Below, piece by piece: positions 1 through 8,524 of a DNA stretch of 64,000 bases. The position numbers were made by a program, and so were the translations under genes. The notes beneath the pieces were generated by a model that made no database searches, was not told the origin of the DNA, and was given only the letters and a program-made list of their open reading frames with translations. This stretch comes from Cupriavidus taiwanensis. GTDB lineage: Bacteria; Pseudomonadota; Gammaproteobacteria; Burkholderiales; Burkholderiaceae. Location: NCBI RefSeq assembly GCF_900250115.1, contig NZ_LT984804.1, forward strand, positions 434,001 through 498,000. The letters run 5' to 3'. Each line of letters opens with the position of its first letter. Positions within the stretch are counted from its first letter, which is position 1.

Positions 1-57
1 CGGTAGCCAGGCCGTGGCGTGGCAGTGGCGAGGGTATTGAAGCGGGGTATTGAAGCG

Positions 58-1038
58 TTACTCGGGCTTGATGTTGCCGTCGCGGATGACCTTGGCCCAT
101 AGCCGCGCCTGCCCGTCGATGAACTGGCGCGCTTGCGCCGGGGGCGCCGCCACCACTTCGCCGCCGAGCTCGGCCACGCGTTGCCGGATCTGCGCGCTGG
201 TCATGACCTTCTGCAGCGCATCGGCAAGCCTGGTGGCGATCGGCTCGGGGGTCGCGGCCGGAACGAAGGCGGCGTTCCACTCATAGACCTCGTAGCTGGC
301 CACGCCGGCTTCCTGCATGGTCGGCACGTCGGGCAGCGCCTGCGTGCGCGCGCGGCTGGTCACCGCCAGCGGCTTTAGCTTGCCGGCCTGGATGTGCTGC
401 AGGCTCGAGGCCACGTTGGCAAAGAACAGCGGCACCTGTCCGGCGATGACGTCGGTCATGGCCGGGCCGCCGCCCTTGTAGGGCACGTGCAGCAGGTCGA
501 CGCCCGCGCGCTGCTCGAACAGCACGCCGGCCAGATGCTGCGCCGAGCCGTTGCCCGACGAGGCAAAGGCCACCGAGCCCGGCTTCTGCCTGGCCATGGC
601 CACGACATCGCTGACCTTGCCCGCCGGAAAGCTGGCAGTGGCCACCAGCACGTTGGGATAGCGCGCCAGCACGCCGACCGGCCGGAACGCCTTGTCCGGA
701 TCGTAGGGCAGGCGCGGATAGAGGCTGGGGTTCACCGCATACGACGAGGCATCGACCATCAGGGTGTAGCCATCCGGCGCCGCCTTGGCGACATAGGCGG
801 CGCCGATCTGCCCGCCGGCGCCGGGCCGGTTCTCGACCACCACGGTCTGCCCCAGCTCGCGCCCGAGAGCCGGGGCGATCAGCCGTGCCATCAGGTCCGC
901 GCCGCCACCCGGCGGGTACGTCACCACGATGGTGATGGGCCGGGCGGGCCAGGCCGAGGCGGGGTCGGCGGCCTGCGCCGGCGTGGTCATGGCGAGCACG
1001 GCCGTGGCCGTGGCGGCGAGCGCGTGGCGTGGGTGCAT
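58..1038 (-). CDS. Bug/TctC-family tripartite tricarboxylate transporter periplasmic receptor
   Basis: The 326-residue product has a cleavable signal peptide (hydrophobic residues about 7-22, ending AQA) followed by the Bug-family opening with the TYPPGGGADLMARL segment, then VVENRPGAGGQIGA and DGYTLM, all family hallmarks. Bug proteins bind a carboxylate or other small acid in the periplasm and usually deliver it to TctA/TctB membrane partners; none is encoded nearby, so it may use a transporter elsewhere or act as a sensor. The ATG at 1038 is chosen because it precedes the signal peptide; the open frame extends further upstream only by overlapping the regulator gene. It lies 26 bp behind the GntR gene on the same strand, so the two are probably co-transcribed. 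The ligand cannot be read from the sequence. Confidence 0.9.
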   Translation of the reverse strand: MHPRHALAATATAVLAMTTPAQAADPASAWPARPITIVVTYPPGGGADLMARLIAPALGRELGQTVVVENRPGAGGQIGAAYVAKAAPDGYTLMVDASSYAVNPSLYPRLPYDPDKAFRPVGVLARYPNVLVATASFPAGKVSDVVAMARQKPGSVAFASSGNGSAQHLAGVLFEQRAGVDLLHVPYKGGGPAMTDVIAGQVPLFFANVASSLQHIQAGKLKPLAVTSRARTQALPDVPTMQEAGVASYEVYEWNAAFVPAATPEPIATRLADALQKVMTSAQIRQRVAELGGEVVAAPPAQARQFIDGQARLWAKVIRDGNIKPE

Positions 1039-1064
1039 GGGTCGGTCTCCTTGGTGACGGTCCG

Positions 1065-1814
1065 TCAGCGGACGTCGGCGGTATAGCGGAAGGCGAAGGC
1101 GTCGCCGCGCGTCAGCCGGTATTCGATGCAATCGCCGGCCAGGTCGAAGGCGTGGCGGGTCACGACCGCGCACGGATGCGCATCGGGCAGCGCCAGCAAT
1201 CCGGCCTCGTCGGCCGCCAGCGTGCGGAAGGTCACCTCGTCGAGCGCGCGATGGACGGTGACGCCGCAGGCGCTGCCCAGCAGCGGGTAGAGCAGGTCGC
1301 CCCACTGCGCCGGCGGCAACTGCCGCAGGGCTTCGCAGCGCGGCAGCGGCAGCCAGATCGATTCCAGCAGCCGCGGCGTATCGTCCAGCCAGCGGCGGCG
1401 CGAGATCGCCAGCCCGCGCGCGCCGCTGGCCAGCCCGAAGCGGGTGGCCATGGCCTGGTCCAGCCGGACCGTGCGGCACGACAGGATTTCAGAGCGCGGC
1501 ACGACGGGCGCGCCATCGGACCCGCCGAAGCGGAAAAACCGCATCAGGCTGGCGCCGCTCAGTCCCTTGCGCACAAAGGTGCCCTTGCCCTGCACGCGCT
1601 CCAGCAAGCCCTGCTGGACCAGCACGGCAATGGCCTGGCGGATGGTGCCCAGCGCAATGCCGAATTCCCTGGCCAGCGCGCCCTCGGCCGGGATCGCGCT
1701 GCCCGGCGTCCAGGCGCCGGCAACGATCCTGGCCTGCAGTGCCGCCGCGATCTGGCCGTAGCGGCTCAGGCCCGCGGCGGAGGGAGTGGTGGGGTGCAGC
1801 GCGTTGTCTGGCAT
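1065..1814 (-). CDS. GntR-family transcriptional regulator (HutC/UTRA type)
   Basis: The 249-residue protein has an N-terminal winged helix (about residues 17-85; EGALAREFGIALGTIRQAI is the recognition-helix region and GKGTFVRKG the wing) and a C-terminal UTRA ligand-binding domain of about 150 residues ending GDAFAFRYTADVR. Such proteins are usually repressors released by a pathway metabolite. It is followed by a Bug receptor on the same strand and is divergent from an amidohydrolase gene, so it probably controls both through the palindrome at 1844-1857. The effector is unknown, but a lactone or carboxylate handled by the neighbours is the natural guess. Confidence 0.88.
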   Translation of the reverse strand: MPDNALHPTTPSAAGLSRYGQIAAALQARIVAGAWTPGSAIPAEGALAREFGIALGTIRQAIAVLVQQGLLERVQGKGTFVRKGLSGASLMRFFRFGGSDGAPVVPRSEILSCRTVRLDQAMATRFGLASGARGLAISRRRWLDDTPRLLESIWLPLPRCEALRQLPPAQWGDLLYPLLGSACGVTVHRALDEVTFRTLAADEAGLLALPDAHPCAVVTRHAFDLAGDCIEYRLTRGDAFAFRYTADVR

Positions 1815-1843
1815 GCCGAAGCCGTGCTAAATTGATTGCCGAT

Positions 1844-1857
1844 GTCCTCTAGAGGAC
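1844..1857. promoter_or_regulatory. Candidate GntR operator: perfect 14-bp palindrome
   Basis: GTCCTCTAGAGGAC is a perfect inverted repeat in the 102-bp divergent gap between the GntR gene and the amidohydrolase gene. A TAGAATACT stretch just to its right could be a -10 region for the rightward gene. The position fits an operator serving both directions. Binding by the adjacent GntR protein is inferred. Confidence 0.6.
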
Positions 1858-1916
1858 TAGAATACTGACGCGGGTCCGGACGCCATATCCGGATATACCC
1901 GCCCCACGGAGGGCTG

Positions 1917-2759
1917 ATGATGAGCAGGCGCGCTTTGCCGCTGGTGGATACCCACTTCCACGTCTTCGATCACGGCGGTGCCACGCCTTCGGCGCGCTAC
2001 CGGCCGGCTTATGCCGCCGGCCTGGACGACTGGCGGGCAACGCTGGGCGGCCAGGGAGACCTGTATGGGGTGGTGGTGCAAACCAGTTTCCTGGGTACCG
2101 ACAACTCAGCGCTGCTGGCCGCCCTGCGGGCCCGGCCCGAGCGCCTGCGCGGCGTGGCGGTGGTCGACCCGTCGGTGACGGACATGCAACTGGAAACGCT
2201 GCAGCTCGCGGGCGTGCGCGGGATCCGCCTCAACCTGTACGGCGATCCGGACTGGCAGCGCATTGCCAGCGCGCCCTGGCGCGCGCTGTTCCGCCGGATC
2301 GACGCGCTCGGCTGGCATGTCGAGCTCCATACCCACAACGGCGACGGCGGCATGGTGCTGGCCCGGCTCGACGCGGCCCTTGGCGATGCCGGCACGCCGG
2401 TGGTGCTGGATCACTTCGGCCGCCCCGGTACCGCGGGCCTTGCCGATGCGGTCTTCGAGGTCGCCACGGCCGTGCGCGCGTGCCGCCCGGTGTGGGTGAA
2501 GCTGAGCGCGCCCTACCGGCTGCCAGCGCCGCACCACTGGCCCGCGCTGGCCCGGGCATGGCGCGAGATCGTTGGCGCTGAGCGGCTGCTGTGGGGCAGC
2601 GACTGGCCCTGGACCAACCACGAGGCGCCGGTCCGGCTGGATGAATGCCGCACTCTGGCCGCCTGGCAAGCGCGGGATGATGCGGCCTTGTCCGAGGCGC
2701 TGCGATGGCGCAACGCCGCGGCGCTGTACGGGTTTGCGCTGGAAGTGCCAGAGGCGTAA
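1917..2759 (+). CDS. Amidohydrolase-family metal-dependent hydrolase (COG3618, LigI-like)
   Basis: The 280-residue TIM-barrel protein shows DTHFHVFDH near residue 11 (the HxH metal pair), LDHFGRPG in the middle and LLWGSDWPW near the C-terminus. This is the arrangement of the 2-pyrone-4,6-dicarboxylate hydrolase and sugar-lactonase branch of the amidohydrolases. These enzymes are cytoplasmic and open lactones or related cyclic esters. A GGAGGG ribosome site at 1908-1913 is better spaced for the second ATG at 1920, so the true start may be one codon later. It is divergent from the GntR/Bug pair, which suggests uptake and hydrolysis of one substrate under one regulator. The exact substrate is not predictable. 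Confidence 0.85.
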   Translation: MMSRRALPLVDTHFHVFDHGGATPSARYRPAYAAGLDDWRATLGGQGDLYGVVVQTSFLGTDNSALLAALRARPERLRGVAVVDPSVTDMQLETLQLAGVRGIRLNLYGDPDWQRIASAPWRALFRRIDALGWHVELHTHNGDGGMVLARLDAALGDAGTPVVLDHFGRPGTAGLADAVFEVATAVRACRPVWVKLSAPYRLPAPHHWPALARAWREIVGAERLLWGSDWPWTNHEAPVRLDECRTLAAWQARDDAALSEALRWRNAAALYGFALEVPEA

Positions 2760-2797
2760 GGGCGCCGGGGCTGGAGCCCCGGCTACCTGCAACCGCG

Positions 2798-3475
2798 CTA
2801 TTTGCGGGCCTTGCCGCGCGTGCTTTTCCTGGCGGCGGCGCGGGCCGCTTCCTTCTGCGCCGCTGCCGCGGCGCCGAGCTGCTCCAGCCACGCCATGCCC
2901 TCGACATACGACAGGAAATGCCGCAGGTATTCCGGCGAGGTCTCGCGCATCAGCGATAGCGCGCGATGCACCAGATGGTCGGTATTGAGCGGCCCGGCGT
3001 TCTCCGGCACGCGTTCCAGCGACTGGCGGAACTGCTGCTCGACGCTGACCCGGGCCCAGGTTTCGCGGAAGTAGTCGGCAAGGGTGTCGACCAGCGGCGC
3101 GTGCGCGGCCTGCGCCGGTGCCGGCGACAACGGGCGGGCCTCGTTCGGAGCCGCCGCGATGGCGGGCCTGGCGCGCGCGGCGAGGTCGTGGACCAGTGCG
3201 CCCAGGGCGCTCACGGCTGGCGTCGGCGCCGGCCCGGACGGGCCCATGGTCGCGCCGACCTTATCGGCGTTGCCCCGCACGATGGCGGCATAGGCGGCGA
3301 CCAGTTCTTGCAGGCGCGCTTCCAGCACCGACCGTGCCGCGCCGCCCTGTGCGGCCGCGCGGCCGGCGAGTGCCTGCATCAGGCGGAAGCGCACCGGATC
3401 GATGCGGTCGGCGTCGCCGGCCTGCCAGGCCTCGAGTCGTGCGCGGGCGTCGGCCGCCGCGTCGAGCTCAGCCAT
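2798..3475 (-). CDS. DUF2894-type protein, last gene of the motor operon (ZorG-like)
   Basis: The 225-residue protein has no signal peptide or membrane segment. It is rich in Ala and Arg, with predicted helices at both ends (AELDAAADARARLEAWQAG at the start and a basic Ala/Lys/Arg tail), and most closely resembles the DUF2894 family from memory. Its start overlaps the end of the OmpA-domain gene by 8 bp, so translation is probably coupled. It belongs with the MotA-like, MotB-like and DUF3348 genes. In type III Zorya defence systems two extra proteins accompany the ZorA/ZorB motor, and this could be one of them. That assignment is from domain make-up and gene order only; a biochemical role is not visible. 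Confidence 0.6.
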   Translation of the reverse strand: MAELDAAADARARLEAWQAGDADRIDPVRFRLMQALAGRAAAQGGAARSVLEARLQELVAAYAAIVRGNADKVGATMGPSGPAPTPAVSALGALVHDLAARARPAIAAAPNEARPLSPAPAQAAHAPLVDTLADYFRETWARVSVEQQFRQSLERVPENAGPLNTDHLVHRALSLMRETSPEYLRHFLSYVEGMAWLEQLGAAAAAQKEAARAAARKSTRGKARK

Positions 3476-4115
3476 GCGCTTTCACCGTGCCGGTGGTCAC
3501 GCGCGGCACCGGCGAGATCTCCACGCGCCGGTTCTTGGCGCGGCCCGCGGCATCGGCATTCGGGGTCACGGGCTGTTGCGAGCCGAACGCGGCCGAGAAC
3601 ACCGACGAGGGCGGGATGCCCGCATCGATCAGCGTACGGGTCACGGTCAGCGCGCGCTGCGCCGACAGTTCCCAGTTGTCGGCAAAGCGCCGGTTGCCCT
3701 CGCGCACCTGCTGGTCGTCGGTAAAGCCGCTGACCATCAGGATCTCGTCGCGGCTGCGCAGGTAGGCCGACAGCGGCTGGGCCAGGCTCCTGAGCAGGTC
3801 GCGGCCCTCGGGCTGCAGCTCGGCCGAATTCAGCGCGAACAGCACGCTGCCGCTGATGCCGATGCGTCCGTTCACCAGCGTCACGCGGCCGGCGGCGAGC
3901 GGCCCGGCCAGCGCCTTTTCCAGCGTCTCGCGCCGCTGGGCTTCTTCCTGCCGCTGCCTGACCTCGGCTTCGAGCCGTGCCGACAGCTCCATCTGCACGC
4001 CGATGACCCCCAGCAGCACCAGCACGAAGGCGCCCAGCAGCACCGACATCAGGTCGCCGAAGACCGCCCAGGCCGGCACCGTGGGCTCAACGCCGGCGTC
4101 GAGTTCTTCTCTCAT
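3468..4115 (-). CDS. MotB-like stator protein with OmpA peptidoglycan-binding domain (ZorB-like)
   Basis: The 215-residue protein has a short cytoplasmic N-terminus, one membrane helix at about residues 17-41 (FGDLMSVLLGAFVLVLLG) and a C-terminal OmpA domain (GISGSVLFALNSAELQPEG through AAGRAKNRRVEI). The Asp at the start of the helix, in the DLMSVL motif, is where MotB and ZorB proteins carry the proton-accepting residue. The NRRVEI motif is the usual peptidoglycan-binding signature. It overlaps the MotA-like gene by 4 bp. I infer that it is the fixed, wall-anchored half of an ion-driven motor in the inner membrane. A plain OmpA-family envelope protein is the alternative, but the paired MotA-like gene argues against that. 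Confidence 0.78.
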   Translation of the reverse strand: MREELDAGVEPTVPAWAVFGDLMSVLLGAFVLVLLGVIGVQMELSARLEAEVRQRQEEAQRRETLEKALAGPLAAGRVTLVNGRIGISGSVLFALNSAELQPEGRDLLRSLAQPLSAYLRSRDEILMVSGFTDDQQVREGNRRFADNWELSAQRALTVTRTLIDAGIPPSSVFSAAFGSQQPVTPNADAAGRAKNRRVEISPVPRVTTGTVKAHG

Positions 4116-6991
4116 GCCGCCTCTGCGCTGGGCGCCGGCCGGCCTGCTGCGCGCTGCTGCAGGTCTTCCAGGATCTGCTTCTGCGACAGCATGCTCAGGT
4201 CGACCACTTCGCGCGCCTGCGCCACGTAGTAGGCCAGTTGCTCGTCGCTGCGCGTCATCGACTTGTCCAGCGCGGCCTCGATGCGCTGCAGGTGATCGAT
4301 CAGCTTGCCGTTCGATTCGCTGAACAGCTGCACCGCCACGCCGAAGGCTTCGCCCAGGCTGGCCACCTCGACCGCGCTGCCGGTGAGCTGCGCGGCGATC
4401 TCGGTGAGCTTGCCGGTCTCGGACTCGACCTTGTCGGTAAAGCGGGTGCCGACGCGCTCGAGCAGGTCGGCGGTGGTGGCGACCAGCGTGTCGACCGCGG
4501 TGCGCTGTTCGGTAGAGGCATGGTTGACGGCGTCAAGCAGCGTGCCCAGCGTTTCCATCATGCGGCTGCGTTCTTCCAGCATGGCGTGGTCGCGCGCCAT
4601 GCCCTCGGTCAGCTTCTCGCGCAGTTCCGCGATGACTTCGGCGGCGGCCCGCGGCGCTTCGCTCGCCGCCTGCAGCAGGCGCGAGACTTCGGCGACCGTG
4701 CCGGTGGCCTGGGCCTCGGCCTGCGCCGCCATGTCGCGCGCGGTAACGGCCAGCGTTTCGCAGATCTGCTGCTGGCGGGCGGTGGCGTGCGTGCTGGCCT
4801 GTTCCCATTCCTGGCGCAGCGACGCCGCCATGCCGTTCAGGGTTTCGGTCCAGGCCGCCAGGCGTTGCGCGTCCTGCGCCACCAGTTCCGCCTGCAGGGC
4901 GGTGGCCGCCTTCGGTGCCTCGGCCGCGGCCTGGACCAGGCGGTCGATCTCGGCAAGGGTGGTGCTGGCGTGCGCCTGCGTTTCGGTCGAAATCGCGCGC
5001 GCGGTCTGGGCCAGGGCTTCGCAGACTTCCTGCTGGCGCTCGGCTGCGTGCGTGCTCGACTGCTCCCACTGCTGGCGCAGCGTCGCGGCGATGCTGGCGA
5101 GGGTCTCGGTCCAGCCGGCGAAGCGGGCCTCATCGCGCTCTGCCAGTTCCGCCTGCAGCGCGACCGCGGCCTTCGGCGCTTCGGCGGCGGCCTGCACCAG
5201 GCGGTCGATCTCCGCCAGCGTGCGGCTGGCATGCGCCTGCGTCTGCGCGGAGATCTCTTGCACGTTCTGCGCCAGCGTCGCGCTGATTTCGTCCTGGCGC
5301 GCGACCGTGTGCGCGTTCAGCTGCTGCCATTCGTGGCGCAGCGTTGCCGTGATGCTGCCAAGCGTATCGGCCCATGTGGCAAAGCGCGCTTCATCGCGCG
5401 ACGCCAGTTCGGCCTGCAGCGCCACGGCGGCCTTCGGCGCTTCGGCAGCGGCCTGCACCAGGCGGTCGATTTCGGCCAGCGTGCTGCTGGCATGCGCCTG
5501 CGTCTGCGCCGAGACCTCGCGTACGTTCTGCGCCAGGGTGGCGCTGATTTCGTCGTGGCGGCTGACGGTATGCGCGTTCAGTTGTTCCAGCTGCTGGCGC
5601 AGCGTGGCCGTCATGCCGCCGAGCGTGTCGGCCCAGGCCGACAGGCGCTGCGCGTCCTGCGCGGCCAGTTGCGCCTGCAGGCCGGCATGGGATGCGTCCA
5701 CGGTGCGCACCAGCGCCGCGGCGTGTTCGCCGAACGCGGCCGCGGCGGCGGCCAGCGCTTGCTGGTTGTCGCCGGCCAGCTTTTCGCCGGCCTGCCGCTG
5801 TTGCGACAGCGCCTCGCGCCAGGCGTCGGCGGTGCTGGCCGCGACGGAGCCGAAGCGGCTGGCGACGCCGTCCAGCAGGCTCGCCGAGCGTTGTTCGAAG
5901 GTCTGGCTGAAGCCATCGAGCGAAGTGCGCAGGTCCGCCGCCAGCGCCTCGCTGGTGCGCTGATGGCCGGCGAGCGCCTGGTTCCAGGTATCGGCGACAC
6001 CGGCCGTGGCGCTCTCGAACCGGCCCGAAACGCCGTCCAGATGCTGTTGCACCGCCTGCGTGACGGTGCCGCGCAGGGCCGTGGTTTCGCGCGCCAGGCC
6101 GGCCATGGTCGCGTCCACCGCGGGCTGGATCGCGGCACCCGCGGCGCGGGCGCTGTCGGCAATGCTGTCCTTCAGCGATTGCTCCACCGATGACGCCAGG
6201 CGGGCATAGACGGTTTCGGTGTTGGCGTGGAACGCGGCCTGGCTGGCCGCCAGTCGTTCCGCCAGGGCCTCGTTCTGCTGTGCCATGGCCTGCATCATGG
6301 CCTGCATCTGCTCGGCCAGCGCCGGCATCACGTCGGCCTGGCGTTGCAGCAGCCGCAGGGCTTGGTCGCGCTGGTGGCCGCGCGAGTAGCTGCGCAGCGC
6401 GGTGGCAATGCGCGCATCGAGCGCCTGCGCGGCCTGGATACGCTCGCGCCGGCACAGTGCGGACAGCAGCCCCAGCATGGCCGAGGTGGCCACGCCCGCG
6501 ACCGAGGTGCCGAAGGCAAAGCCCAGCCCCTTGACCGGCGCCGCCAGCGAAGCGCGGATCGCCTGCAGGTCGGTGGCGCCTTCGAGCGCGATGCCGGTGC
6601 CGCGCAGGGTGGCGACCATGCCGAGGAACGTGCCGAGCATGCCCAGCAGCACCAGCAGCCCGACCAGGTACGGCGTCAGCGCGGGGCCGGGCAGCCCGAC
6701 GCGCTCGCCTTCGACGCGCAGCCGCACGCTGTCGCGCAGGCTCGGGTGCAGGCGTTCCAGCCAGCCGCCGAAGCTGGCCGGCGCTTCGGCCAGGTCCGCC
6801 AGCGCCTGTGCCAGCGTGGCGGTGGCCTGCCGGTAGCGCTGCAGTTCCAGCGCGCCGGCGATGTAGAAGCCGCCGATCAGCAGGGTGACGACCAGCGCGA
6901 GGAAGTTGGTGCCGGCATAGCCCGCGCCAATCCAGCAGACAACCGCCAGGCCCGCGAGGAACGCAACAATATGGGTGAGGTATCGGGTCAT
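4112..6991 (-). CDS. MotA/TolQ-like proton-channel protein with long DUF802 repeat tail (ZorA-like)
   Basis: The 959-residue protein has four predicted membrane helices (about residues 7-25, 29-48, 106-128 and 155-180). The segment LGMLGTFLGMVATLRGTG and the Thr/Gly-rich FGTSVAGVATSAM helix are typical of MotA/TolQ/ExbB/ZorA channels. Residues 200-960 form a very long helical cytoplasmic tail with four consecutive 87-residue repeats at 437-784 (DUF802). ZorA proteins likewise combine a MotA-like channel with a long intracellular tail that transmits motor rotation. It starts 10 bp after the DUF3348 gene and overlaps the OmpA gene by 4 bp. The channel assignment is firm; the defence role is inferred. 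Confidence 0.75.
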   Translation of the reverse strand: MTRYLTHIVAFLAGLAVVCWIGAGYAGTNFLALVVTLLIGGFYIAGALELQRYRQATATLAQALADLAEAPASFGGWLERLHPSLRDSVRLRVEGERVGLPGPALTPYLVGLLVLLGMLGTFLGMVATLRGTGIALEGATDLQAIRASLAAPVKGLGFAFGTSVAGVATSAMLGLLSALCRRERIQAAQALDARIATALRSYSRGHQRDQALRLLQRQADVMPALAEQMQAMMQAMAQQNEALAERLAASQAAFHANTETVYARLASSVEQSLKDSIADSARAAGAAIQPAVDATMAGLARETTALRGTVTQAVQQHLDGVSGRFESATAGVADTWNQALAGHQRTSEALAADLRTSLDGFSQTFEQRSASLLDGVASRFGSVAASTADAWREALSQQRQAGEKLAGDNQQALAAAAAAFGEHAAALVRTVDASHAGLQAQLAAQDAQRLSAWADTLGGMTATLRQQLEQLNAHTVSRHDEISATLAQNVREVSAQTQAHASSTLAEIDRLVQAAAEAPKAAVALQAELASRDEARFATWADTLGSITATLRHEWQQLNAHTVARQDEISATLAQNVQEISAQTQAHASRTLAEIDRLVQAAAEAPKAAVALQAELAERDEARFAGWTETLASIAATLRQQWEQSSTHAAERQQEVCEALAQTARAISTETQAHASTTLAEIDRLVQAAAEAPKAATALQAELVAQDAQRLAAWTETLNGMAASLRQEWEQASTHATARQQQICETLAVTARDMAAQAEAQATGTVAEVSRLLQAASEAPRAAAEVIAELREKLTEGMARDHAMLEERSRMMETLGTLLDAVNHASTEQRTAVDTLVATTADLLERVGTRFTDKVESETGKLTEIAAQLTGSAVEVASLGEAFGVAVQLFSESNGKLIDHLQRIEAALDKSMTRSDEQLAYYVAQAREVVDLSMLSQKQILEDLQQRAAGRPAPSAEAA
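4640..5683 (-). repeat. Four tandem 261-bp repeats coding 87-residue units of the ZorA-like tail
   Basis: Four direct repeats with exact 261-bp spacing encode residues 437-523, 524-610, 611-697 and 698-784. Each unit opens with (A/G)LQA(E/Q)L, has a central TLR-(7 residues)-H segment and ends EIDRLVQAAAEAPKAA or a close variant. The first two units are most alike and the fourth most diverged (SRLLQAASEAPRAA). The repeats keep the reading frame, so unit number can change by recombination without breaking the gene. Confidence 0.92.
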
Positions 6992-7001
6992 GATGTCCGG
7001 G

Positions 7002-7736
7002 TTAGCTGTCTTGCAGCGCCGCCAGCAAGCCTTCGACGGGCTGCCAGCGGATCTCGAGTTCGGCGAGCAGTACGCTCTGCATATCCTTGCGAAACACGCC
7101 CAGCCAGGTGCCAGGGCGGATCGCCGCGGGTTGTCCGGCTGCCTGCGCAGGGTGCTCCAGCGCGGCGGCCGCGGCCTGGCGCAGGCGCTGGAAATGCGGT
7201 TCCAGCAGGTTCGGCACAGCGCCCAGCAGGCTTTGCTCGCGCGTGCCGAGCACGCGCTCCATCACCGCGTCGACCATGGCCAGCTTGGCCAGGGCGGGCG
7301 AGCGGGCCGACAGCGCCGCGCGCAGCGCGGCGCGCAGGCTGCCGATGGTGCTTTCCATGGTCTGCTGCAGCGTCAGGTAGCGCTGGCGCTGGACCGCGTA
7401 GTCGACCTGCGCATCGACCGGGTCGGGCAACGCCGACGGGCGCGGCGGCCCGCGCCGCCGGCCCGCTGGCGCGGCGTCCTCGGCAATGGCGTCGGCCAGC
7501 CGGGCGCGCACGCGCGCGCATTCCTGCGCTTCGGTGCCGCCTGCGGCACTTGCCGCGATGGCGGGCGCATTTTTCAGCGCCGCCGACAACGCGATCGCAT
7601 CCGCCCAGCCAAGCCATTGGCTCAGCTGGCTGGAAAGCGAGCTTGCAGGGGCGGGGGCATCGGCGTCAGCCAGGCGGGCCAGCAGGCGGACCAGCGTCGG
7701 TCCGCTGAAGCCCGTGCGCCGGGGCACTTGTAACAT
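7002..7736 (-). CDS. DUF3348-type protein, first gene of the motor operon (ZorF-like)
   Basis: The 244-residue cytoplasmic protein opens with GFSGPTLVRLLARLADADAP and then SSQLSQWLGWADAIALSAAL, the conserved block I associate with DUF3348. It has no signal or membrane segment and is mostly helical. It is the promoter-proximal gene of the four-gene operon, 10 bp before the MotA-like gene. DUF3348 proteins accompany ZorA/ZorB in type III Zorya loci as I recall the classification, which is the main reason for the Zorya reading. Its molecular activity is unknown. Confidence 0.7.
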   Translation of the reverse strand: MLQVPRRTGFSGPTLVRLLARLADADAPAPASSLSSQLSQWLGWADAIALSAALKNAPAIAASAAGGTEAQECARVRARLADAIAEDAAPAGRRRGPPRPSALPDPVDAQVDYAVQRQRYLTLQQTMESTIGSLRAALRAALSARSPALAKLAMVDAVMERVLGTREQSLLGAVPNLLEPHFQRLRQAAAAALEHPAQAAGQPAAIRPGTWLGVFRKDMQSVLLAELEIRWQPVEGLLAALQDS

Positions 7737-7863
7737 TCCGCGGGATTCGAAAAATCCAGCAGTTTACACGTCCCGGCTGTGGCGCGGCCGGCAGGGCTGG
7801 TGGATGATGGCGGAGATCCCGTCCCGACCCATCCCCGCCCCATCCCGATACCGGAGCCAAGCC

Positions 7864-8472
7864 ATGAAACTCGTCGGCATGCTCGACTCTCCCTATGTCC
7901 GCCGCACGGCGATCTCGCTGCGCCTGCTCGGCCTGCCGTTCACGCATGAGTCCGTGTCCGTCTTTCGGGAGGTCGAGCGCTTCCGCGCCGTCAATCCCGT
8001 GGTCAAGGCTCCCTCGCTGGTGTGCGATAACGGCGTCGTGCTGATGGATTCCACGCTCATCATCGACTATGCCGAGTCGCTCGCGGGCCGCAGCCTGATG
8101 CCGGCCGAGACTGCGTCGCGGCAGACCGCGCTGCGCATCGTCGGGCTGGCGCTGGCCGCCTGCGAGAAGGTGGTGCAGAACTTCTACGAGCGCAGCCAGC
8201 GTCCGGCCGGCAAGCTGCACCAGCCGTGGCTGGACCGCGTCGATGCCCAGCGCGCGAGCGCCTTTGCGCTGCTGGAAGCCGAGTTTGCCGCGCGCCCGGT
8301 CCCCGCCCGCGAAGCGGAGGTCGGCCAGCCCGAACTGACCGCCGCGGTGGCATGGACCTTCACGCAATTCATGCTTCCCGGTGCCGTCGATCCGGCGTCG
8401 CATCCGGCGCTGGCGGCGCTGACCGCCGCGCTGGAGCGGCTGCCGGCATTCGAGGCATGGCCCTGCGCATAG
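7864..8472 (+). CDS. Glutathione S-transferase family protein
   Basis: The 202-residue protein has a thioredoxin-like N-terminal domain (MKLVGMLDSPYVRRTAISL, with VKAPSLV carrying the cis-Pro position and the MDSTLIIDY glutathione-contact loop) and an all-helical C-terminal domain from about residue 85. The length is normal for the family. The ATG at 7864 is chosen because the GST fold begins exactly there; the frame is open upstream only by chance. It conjugates glutathione to electrophiles or acts as a glutathione-dependent reductase in the cytoplasm; the substrate is not evident. It is divergent from the motor operon and shows no functional link with it. Confidence 0.88.
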   Translation: MKLVGMLDSPYVRRTAISLRLLGLPFTHESVSVFREVERFRAVNPVVKAPSLVCDNGVVLMDSTLIIDYAESLAGRSLMPAETASRQTALRIVGLALAACEKVVQNFYERSQRPAGKLHQPWLDRVDAQRASAFALLEAEFAARPVPAREAEVGQPELTAAVAWTFTQFMLPGAVDPASHPALAALTAALERLPAFEAWPCA

Positions 8473-8524
8473 GCAGCCGAGCGCGCCACGAGGGTGCCGG
8501 CGGATCCGGGCCTCGAACCGCGGC

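Noticed and set aside
4640..5683. CRISPR-like array in the tandem repeat region
   Set aside because: The 261-bp period is in frame with a coding gene and there are no unique spacers; they are protein repeats.
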